From Maioricimonas rarisocia (GTDB taxonomy: Bacteria; Planctomycetota; Planctomycetia; Planctomycetales; Planctomycetaceae), in NCBI RefSeq assembly GCF_007747795.1, contig NZ_CP036275.1, forward strand, positions 3,340,001 to 3,404,000: a DNA stretch of 64,000 nt. The letters run 5' to 3'. How positions within the stretch are numbered: the first letter of the stretch is position 1; each line of letters opens with the position of its first letter. The position numbers were made by a program, and so were the translations under genes. The notes below the pieces were generated by a model. That model searched no databases. It was not told the origin of the DNA and was given only the letters and a program-made list of their open reading frames with translations. This document shows positions 58,101 to 64,000 of this stretch, in pieces.

Positions 58101-61100
58101 ATGACGAAAGTCTTCCCCCACACGTTGTCGACTGTCTGTTGGATGATGCTGGTGGCCGTCTCCGCGGCGAGCGCGGCTGACAGTACGGAACCTTCGCCCG
58201 AGCAGCTCAGGTTCTTTGAGCAGGATGTCCGACCGCTGCTGGTCGAACATTGCTCCAAATGCCATGGCGAAGAGAAACAGAGCGGCGGCCTCCGTCTGGA
58301 CAGCATCGGTGCGCTTCTCGGAGGCGGCGATTCCGGACCGGCGATTGTTGCCGGCAAGCCTGCTGAAAGCCTGCTGGTCGAAGCGATCAACTGGGAATCG
58401 TACGAGATGCCTCCCAGTGGCAAGCTCGATGACGAGGCGATCGACGTGTTGACCCGCTGGGTCGAGATGGGGGCTCCCTGGCCGGGGGGCGACCGGGAAG
58501 CAATGGTCCGCCCGACTGTCACGAAGATCACCGAAGAGGATCGGGCGTTCTGGTCATTCCGGCCGCTGTCCGTTCCCGAGGCACCCGCCGCGGCGGCCTC
58601 GTGGGGACAGAACGACATCGATGCCTTCATCCTGCGGAAACTGCAGGAGCAGAATCTCAGTCCCGCTCCCAGAGCGGATCGGACAACGCTCGTCCGCCGG
58701 CTGTACCAGGCGGTGACCGGGCTTCCCCCCACGCCCGAGCAGGTCGATGCGTTCGTCCATAACGAATCGCCCGACGCCTACGAGAAGCTGGTCGATGAAC
58801 TGCTGGTCTCGGAGCGGTACGGCGAACACCTGGCCCGCTTCTGGCTGGATCTGGTCCGGTATGCAGAGTCGGACGGCTGGCGGCAGGACGCGTATCGGCC
58901 GCACGCCTGGCGTTATCGTGACTACGTGATCCGCTCGTTCAATGCCGACAAACCGTACGACCGGTTCGTGCAGGAACAGCTCGCCGGCGACGAGATCGCA
59001 CCGGGAGATCCCGAGGCCCTGGCCGCGACCGGTTACTACCGTCACGGCATCTACGAATACAACCAGCGGGATGCGGTGACCCAGTGGTCCGACATGCTCA
59101 ACGACATCACCGATACGACGGGGGATGTCTTCCTCGGTCTGGGGATGGGGTGTGCCCGCTGCCACGACCACAAGTTCGATCCGATTCTGCAGAAGGACTA
59201 TTTCCGCCTGCAGGCGTTCTTCGCCAACATCTGGATGCGGGATGACATCCCGATTGCCACGTCCGAAGAGATCGCGGCCTTCCAGCAGCAGATGGCGGTC
59301 TGGGAAGAGCAGACCGTGGAGATCCGGGCGAAGCTGGACGAACTCGAGGGGCCCAAACGGGACGCACTCGCGAAGACGGCCATCGGCCGCTTCACCGAAG
59401 ACATTCAGGCCATCATGGCCAAACCGGCTGACGAACGGACCGCCTACGAAACGCAGATTGCCGACCTCGTGGACCGACAGGTGCTCGCCGAGTACGGTCG
59501 CCTCTCCTCGAAGTTCAAGGGGGAAGAGAAGGAGCGGTGGGAAGCGCTGAAGAAAGAGCTGGCCGCGTTTGATGCAATCAAGCCGGCACCGCTTCCCGAG
59601 GGACGGACGGCAACCGATGTCGGTGTTTCCGCCCCGACGGTTTATATCCCGGGCAAGGAGCGGCTCGGAGAAGTGGCTCCGGGTTTCCTGAGTGTCTTCG
59701 AAGAAGACCCCGCGGAAATCCTGCCTCCGGGTGAGATGGCGTCGACCGGTCGCCGCACCACGCTGGCCCGCTGGCTGACCCGGCCGGATCATCCGCTGAC
59801 GACGCGCGTGATCACCAACCGCATCTGGCAGCAACTGTTCGGCACCGGGCTGGTCGCGACGCCGAGCGACTTCGGACATCTCGGCGAGCCGCCTTCGCAT
59901 CCCGAACTGCTCGACTGGCTGGCCAGGAGGTTTGTCGAAGAAGGGTGGAGTCTGAAATGGCTGCACCGGGAGATTCTGCTCTCCGAGACGTTCCGGCAGT
60001 CGGCCCATCCGGCCGAAGTGGATGTCGCGATGAAGACAGACCCCGGCAACCGGCTGCTGTGGCGATTCCCCATTCGCCGCCTGACTGCCGAGCAGATCCG
60101 GGACGCGATGCTGGCGGTCTCCGGAGAACTCAAGGAATCGGTGGGGGGCCCGTCCGTCGACGCGTCGGCCCCACGGCGGTCAATCTACATGAAGGTCCGC
60201 CGCAACAGCCCCGATCCCCTGCTCAAGGCGTTCGACTTCCCGGACCGCGTTGCCAGCATCGGCGAGCGGAATGTCACCACGACTCCGTCGCAGTCACTGC
60301 TGATGATCAACGGCGGCTGGCCGCTGGAGCGATCGCAGAAGTTTGCATCGCGTCTGACCCGCGAAGTCCCGCGCGGGGACGAATCCCGTGTCCGCAGGGC
60401 GTATCAACTGGCGATCGCCCGCGAACCGTCGGAAACCGAGCTCAGCCGGGCCGTGGGGTATCTCGAGGCGCAGCGTGAACGTGACGAGGAGCGCCGCCGC
60501 GAACTGCTGCCCGAGACCGAGTCGATGCCATCGACCGAGTCCGCGGCCGTCGTCGTATCTGATGGCAAGGATCACCGACCGCTGCAGAGTCGGCCGAACG
60601 CGACGCTTCCCGAAGGGGACTTCACTGTCGAGGCGGTCGTCATGCTGCGTTCGCTGTACCCCGATGCGACGGTCCGGACGATCGTCTCGCAGTGGGACAG
60701 CAGCACGGGGCATCCCGGCTGGTCGCTGGGGGTGACGAGCACGAAGTCGGGATACAAGCCGCGGAACCTGATTCTGCAGCTGGTCGGAAAAGACTCGGCC
60801 GGAAAACTGAAGTACGAGGTCGTCGCCTCTAACCTGCGTCCCGAACTCAATCGTCCCTACTACGTCGCCGTGTCCGTCGATCTGGACGAGACCGGCGAGG
60901 CGGGCGTCACCTTCTGCATGAAGGATCTCTCGCATGACGACGCGATCCCGCAATGGGCCAGTGCCTCGCATCATGTGGTGTCCGGCTACACGAACAGCGA
61001 ACCGTTGCTCATTGGCGGCCGCAGCACGTCGAAGGCGCACCGCTGGGACGGGCTGATTGACGAAGTGCGACTCACAGACGCGGCGCTGCCGAAGGAATCC

Positions 61101-61298
61101 CTCGGTTCCATCGATCGTCCGCTGGAGGAGGCGACGGTTGGCAAGTGGACGTTCGAAGCGGACGGGCTGCTGGCCGACCGGTCGTCCCGCGGCCACGATC
61201 TTACGATCGGGAACGCCTCCGCCTTCGCTGCCGATCCTGCACTGGTTGATCTCTGCCAGATCCTGATGAATTCCAACGAGTTTCTGTACGTGGACTGA
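58101..61298 (+). CDS. PSCyt1/DUF1549/DUF1553 protein with inserted LamG domain
   Basis: This 1065-residue exported protein has a signal peptide at about 1-26. PSCyt1 has CSKCH at 51-55 and YEMPPSGKL as distal ligand region. DUF1549 follows (NDIDAFILRKLQEQNLSPAP, ARFWLDLVRYAESDGWRQDA, CARCHDHKFDPI), then DUF1553 (TLARWLTRPDHPLTTRVITNRIWQQLFGTGLV). Between the usual VRRAYQLAIAREPSETEL segment and the terminal LVDLCQILMNSNEFLYVD lies a concanavalin/LamG-like insert of about 210 residues (from DGKDHRPLQSRPNATLPEGDFTVE to KWTFEADGLL), which suggests carbohydrate binding. It is paired with the DUF1501 gene 77 bases downstream. Confidence 0.93.
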   Translation: MTKVFPHTLSTVCWMMLVAVSAASAADSTEPSPEQLRFFEQDVRPLLVEHCSKCHGEEKQSGGLRLDSIGALLGGGDSGPAIVAGKPAESLLVEAINWESYEMPPSGKLDDEAIDVLTRWVEMGAPWPGGDREAMVRPTVTKITEEDRAFWSFRPLSVPEAPAAAASWGQNDIDAFILRKLQEQNLSPAPRADRTTLVRRLYQAVTGLPPTPEQVDAFVHNESPDAYEKLVDELLVSERYGEHLARFWLDLVRYAESDGWRQDAYRPHAWRYRDYVIRSFNADKPYDRFVQEQLAGDEIAPGDPEALAATGYYRHGIYEYNQRDAVTQWSDMLNDITDTTGDVFLGLGMGCARCHDHKFDPILQKDYFRLQAFFANIWMRDDIPIATSEEIAAFQQQMAVWEEQTVEIRAKLDELEGPKRDALAKTAIGRFTEDIQAIMAKPADERTAYETQIADLVDRQVLAEYGRLSSKFKGEEKERWEALKKELAAFDAIKPAPLPEGRTATDVGVSAPTVYIPGKERLGEVAPGFLSVFEEDPAEILPPGEMASTGRRTTLARWLTRPDHPLTTRVITNRIWQQLFGTGLVATPSDFGHLGEPPSHPELLDWLARRFVEEGWSLKWLHREILLSETFRQSAHPAEVDVAMKTDPGNRLLWRFPIRRLTAEQIRDAMLAVSGELKESVGGPSVDASAPRRSIYMKVRRNSPDPLLKAFDFPDRVASIGERNVTTTPSQSLLMINGGWPLERSQKFASRLTREVPRGDESRVRRAYQLAIAREPSETELSRAVGYLEAQRERDEERRRELLPETESMPSTESAAVVVSDGKDHRPLQSRPNATLPEGDFTVEAVVMLRSLYPDATVRTIVSQWDSSTGHPGWSLGVTSTKSGYKPRNLILQLVGKDSAGKLKYEVVASNLRPELNRPYYVAVSVDLDETGEAGVTFCMKDLSHDDAIPQWASASHHVVSGYTNSEPLLIGGRSTSKAHRWDGLIDEVRLTDAALPKESLGSIDRPLEEATVGKWTFEADGLLADRSSRGHDLTIGNASAFAADPALVDLCQILMNSNEFLYVD

Positions 61299-61375
61299 CG
61301 ATCGTCCCGTTCCGACATCACTGAAAAAGATCGCTGTCTTCGGGCAGTTACACGAATCACGCACAGGGCAACAGA

Positions 61376-62803
61376 ATGACGGTCATGGGTGATCAGTTCG
61401 ATTCGAGAATCAGTCGGCGGAGTATGTTGTGCCAGGCAGGCGCCGGTTTCGGTGCCCTCCCCCTCGCATGGCTGCTGAGCAACGAAAACGTCTTTGCGGC
61501 GGCAGGCTCGGCCCGCGTGGCACATCGCCCCGCGACGGCCAAGAGTGTCATCTTCCTGTTCATGGAAGGTGGCCCGAGTCAGATGGACACGTTCGACCCG
61601 AAACCGAAGCTGAACGAACTGGCCGGCAAGCCGCTTCCCCCCGGCTTCAAGCGGGTCGTGCTGGCAATGGGAGAGGCGAACGCGCCGCTGCTCCCCTCGC
61701 AGCGAAAGTGGAAGCAGCACGGCGAGAGCGGCATCTGGGTCTCGGACTGGCTGCCGGAGATCGCTGAGTGTGTCGACGACATCGCCGTCATCCGCTCCTG
61801 CTGGACCAACGGGATCAACCATTCCGGCGGCGTCTGCCAGATGAACACCGGCACTCCGCTGGCCGGTCGACCGTCGCTGGGAGCCTGGGTGAACTATGGT
61901 CTGGGAACTGAAAACCAGAACCTGCCCGCCTACGTCGTGATGACCGATCGTGACGCCGACCCGACGAATGGTCCCCGCAACTGGGGGGCGGGATTCATGC
62001 CGGCCGTCTACCAGGGGACCAAGTTTCATTTCGGCAACGAGCCGATCCGGAATCTGAACAACCCGGAGGGGGTCGACGACGCGCACCAGCGTTCGAAGCT
62101 GGACCTGCTGGCGGCCATGAATCGCGACCATGCGTCAACGCGGGAACTACAGACCGAGCTGGACGCACGCATCCGCAGCTACGAACTTGCCTTCCGCATG
62201 CAGGCCCACGCTCCGGAAGCGATCAATCTCGCCGAGGAAACCGAGGAAACGCAGAAGCTGTACGGTCTGGATCAGAAGAAGACCGAGAGCTTCGGTCGCT
62301 GCTGCCTGCAGGCCCGGCGGCTGGTCGAGCGGGGCGTGCGTTTCGTGCAGCTGTACCACGGCACGGGAAGCAAGTGGGATGCTCACAAGGGAATCGAGAG
62401 GAACCACTCAGACCGTTGTGCTGAATCGGACAAGCCGGTTGCGGGTCTGCTCAAGGACCTGAAGCGACGGGGACTCCTCGACGAAACGCTTGTCGTCTGG
62501 GGGGGCGAGTTCGGCCGGACCCCGATGAGCGAGCAGGGAGACGGACGGGATCACAATCCGACCGGATTCACAATGTGGATGGCCGGCGGAGGCGTGAAGG
62601 GAGGCCAGACGATCGGGGCGACCGACGAACTCGGCTTTCATGCGATCGAGGACCGGTTGCACGTCCACGACCTGCACGCCACGATCCTGGATCTGCTCGG
62701 GCTCGACAACATGCTGCTGACCTACATGCACAAGGGGCGACCGGAACGCCCGACGCAGAACGAGGGAGCCGCCTACAGGAAGATCACCGGCAGCGACGCC
62801 TGA
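61376..62803 (+). CDS. DUF1501 secreted protein
   Basis: This 475-residue protein has an RR-type N-terminal signal (ISRRSMLCQAGAGFGALPLAWLL). DUF1501 signatures are VIFLFMEGGPSQMDTFDPKPKL, RGVRFVQLYHGTGSKWDAHKGIE, ETLVVWGGEFGRTPMSEQGDGRDHN and FTMWMAGGGVKGGQTIGATDELG, ending HVHDLHATILDLLGLDNMLLTYMHKGR. It follows the LamG-containing PSCyt1/DUF1549/DUF1553 gene in the standard order, so the two probably form one unit. Confidence 0.95.
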   Translation: MTVMGDQFDSRISRRSMLCQAGAGFGALPLAWLLSNENVFAAAGSARVAHRPATAKSVIFLFMEGGPSQMDTFDPKPKLNELAGKPLPPGFKRVVLAMGEANAPLLPSQRKWKQHGESGIWVSDWLPEIAECVDDIAVIRSCWTNGINHSGGVCQMNTGTPLAGRPSLGAWVNYGLGTENQNLPAYVVMTDRDADPTNGPRNWGAGFMPAVYQGTKFHFGNEPIRNLNNPEGVDDAHQRSKLDLLAAMNRDHASTRELQTELDARIRSYELAFRMQAHAPEAINLAEETEETQKLYGLDQKKTESFGRCCLQARRLVERGVRFVQLYHGTGSKWDAHKGIERNHSDRCAESDKPVAGLLKDLKRRGLLDETLVVWGGEFGRTPMSEQGDGRDHNPTGFTMWMAGGGVKGGQTIGATDELGFHAIEDRLHVHDLHATILDLLGLDNMLLTYMHKGRPERPTQNEGAAYRKITGSDA

Positions 62804-63039
62804 GAAAGCGTCGCCCGGCGCGGGCCTGAACCCTTTCTGACGGCACAATGGACGCTGTCATTGCTGGCCAGACAGGAAACTGCAGATCGAGGTGGCAATG
62901 CCTCCGCTTCCCGGTGAGAATGGTCCGGAAGCGTGTGATCGCTGTGACCTTAATCTTCTGCTGATCTGCGGGTTGTACGATACCGTTGAGACCGGCGCGA
63001 TGTGCCGATGAGCGGCGTCTTCGTCCGGAGGAGTCTGGT

Positions 63040-63561
63040 GTGGCCAAGAAGAAGAAACCGGTCGTCCGAAACCTTTCTCTGAAGCTGATTCAGGGAGATG
63101 TCGAGTCGCTTTCGCACCCCAGGCGATTGGGGGAGCATATCGGCGTGGACACGACGGCGCGGGTCGTCACCATCGATCGGGTCCTCCTCTCGATGGGGAT
63201 CTTCGTCGGTCGGGCCGAGGCATGCCATTTCCGGCTCGGAAACCTCGAATCCCCTGCTCCGGTGATGGGGCTCCGCTTCGATCCGCGGTTTCGCTGGACG
63301 CTGTGCGGGCTCGGCCAGCCGGTCACCCACAACGGCGAGGCGGTCAACGCAGAGACCGTCGTGCTGAGCGAAGGAGACGCGATCGCGGCGGGACCGTACG
63401 TATTTACGGTCGTGCAGAGCCGCACGAGCGTCAAAGCGGCGGGCACGGGCGGATCGTCGAATTCGTCCGGGAAAGGATCTCTCGACGACCTGCAGAAGGA
63501 CGTCACCGATTCCATGGAGGACACGGGCTTCATCCTCAATATCCCCGGAATCGTCGACTGA
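63040..63561 (+). CDS. FHA-like hypothetical protein
   Basis: This 173-residue protein starts at a GTG at 63040 with GGAGGAG six bases upstream. After a basic start (AKKKKPVVRN) it reads SMGIFVGRAEACHFRLGNLE ... VTHNGEAVNAETVVLSEGDAIAAGPYVFTV, a pattern like the FHA domain (a GR turn, a central HNGxxVN, then LxxGDxIxxG). The family is not certain and the central phospho-threonine-binding Ser/His is not obvious. The C-terminus is Ser/Gly-rich then acidic. It is convergent with the PfpI gene. Confidence 0.6.
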   Translation: MAKKKKPVVRNLSLKLIQGDVESLSHPRRLGEHIGVDTTARVVTIDRVLLSMGIFVGRAEACHFRLGNLESPAPVMGLRFDPRFRWTLCGLGQPVTHNGEAVNAETVVLSEGDAIAAGPYVFTVVQSRTSVKAAGTGGSSNSSGKGSLDDLQKDVTDSMEDTGFILNIPGIVD

Positions 63562-63593
63562 CCCGTCCCGGCCCGTGCGGCCGCTGCCGGTTG

Positions 63594-64000
63594 CTACGAC
63601 TGTTCGACGAGGACCTGCAGCACTCCGCGGCAGAAATCGGGGAGATCGTCCGGTCGGCGACTGCTGACGAAGTGCCGGTCCACGACCAGGGGAGCGTCCT
63701 CCCAGATCGCGCCGGCATTGACCAGGTCGTCCTTGATGCCGGGCGAACCGGTCACCCGCACGTTTCCGTAGACGCCGGCTGAGATTGGAATCCATCCGCC
63801 GTGACAGATTGCGGCAACGAGCTTCTGCTCGGCGTGGAACCCCTTGACCAGCTCGAGGACCTTCGGATCGCGGCGGAGTTTGTCCGGCATCCAGCCGCCC
63901 GGGCAGATGATGCCGTGGAAGTCCGCGACTTCCATGTCGGCGATGGCCGCGTCGGAGACGCACGGGTAGCCGTGCTTGCCCCGGTAGTTCGCCCCTTCTT
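63594..64000 (-). CDS. DJ-1/PfpI-family protein (5' end off window)
   Basis: The frame is open from the right edge to a TAG at 63594, about 135 residues. Visible features are YRGKHGYPCVSDAAIADMEVADFHGIICPGGWMPDKLR, then AICHGGWIPISAG, where Cys-His is the catalytic elbow, and ITV-like GSPGIKDDLVNAGAIWEDAPLVVD. The PfpI group includes proteases, deglycases and chaperones. The N-terminal strand lies outside the window, and the ATG at 63935 is only internal. Confidence 0.88.
   Translation of the reverse strand, partial: EGANYRGKHGYPCVSDAAIADMEVADFHGIICPGGWMPDKLRRDPKVLELVKGFHAEQKLVAAICHGGWIPISAGVYGNVRVTGSPGIKDDLVNAGAIWEDAPLVVDRHFVSSRRPDDLPDFCRGVLQVLVEQS

Overview
The window looks like a chromosome segment of a high-GC planctomycete (order Planctomycetales). 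The basis is gene content seen in the translations: paralogues of families that are greatly expanded in that phylum, namely DUF1501, DUF1552, DUF1549/DUF1553 with PSCyt1 haem motifs, DUF1587/1592/1588/1585, DUF1559 pseudopilin-like proteins, a PVC-type dehydrogenase with a C-terminal cytochrome c, a sulfatase and a ThuA protein. Two ordinary genes are cut by the window edges: an aldehyde dehydrogenase on the left and a DJ-1/PfpI protein on the right. No rRNA, convincing tRNA, CRISPR array, transposase or phage gene was found.

Layout. 1-15.3 kb: aldehyde dehydrogenase, a beta-propeller glycosidase-like protein, a seven-copy 263/264-bp tandem repeat filling a convergent intergenic gap, a GT-C-like membrane protein overlapping homoserine dehydrogenase, the divergent futalosine-menaquinone genes mqnA and mqnC, a 1411-residue ceramidase-like/dehydrogenase/cytochrome c fusion, and two small hypothetical genes. 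15.4-28.5 kb: two blocks of planctomycete-type secreted proteins (DUF1501-DUF1592-DUF1552; small secreted protein-PSCyt1/DUF1549/DUF1553-DUF1501), the second divergent from an ECF sigma factor and its FecR-like partner. 28.6-33.1 kb: a repeat-rich zone and a visibly less GC-rich accessory stretch with an LRR protein, two unrecognised proteins (one with a zinc-ribbon-like tail) and a HEPN-like protein carrying RNxxxH.

33.6-46 kb: xylA, a HAD phosphatase, an AlaC-like aminotransferase, a DUF1559-lipoprotein module, a sulfatase, the overlapping NAD salvage pair pncA-pncB, ThuA, and a DisA-like (DAC) putative c-di-AMP synthase. 46-54.3 kb: an operon-like run of two Hsp20 chaperones and two small membrane proteins, a divergent 1035-residue protein of repeated secretin N-type domains, a second DUF1559-lipoprotein module and a methyltransferase. 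54.6-64 kb: an orphan DUF1501, DUF2784, an HU-family protein, a small His/Cys protein, a PSCyt1/DUF1549/DUF1553 protein with an inserted LamG domain paired with DUF1501, and an FHA-like protein.

The non-coding space stands out. At least six families of hairpin-forming or inverted dispersed repeats sit in the gaps, often starting within a few bases of a stop codon, and one family has expanded into the tandem array at 2.6-4.45 kb. The best candidates for undescribed biology are that array, the accessory stretch with the HEPN-like protein, the DAC-domain protein, the ceramidase-like/dehydrogenase/cytochrome fusion, the secretin-N repeat protein and a possible three-way-junction RNA at 37.5 kb. 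All functional assignments come from reading motifs by eye; no database search was run.
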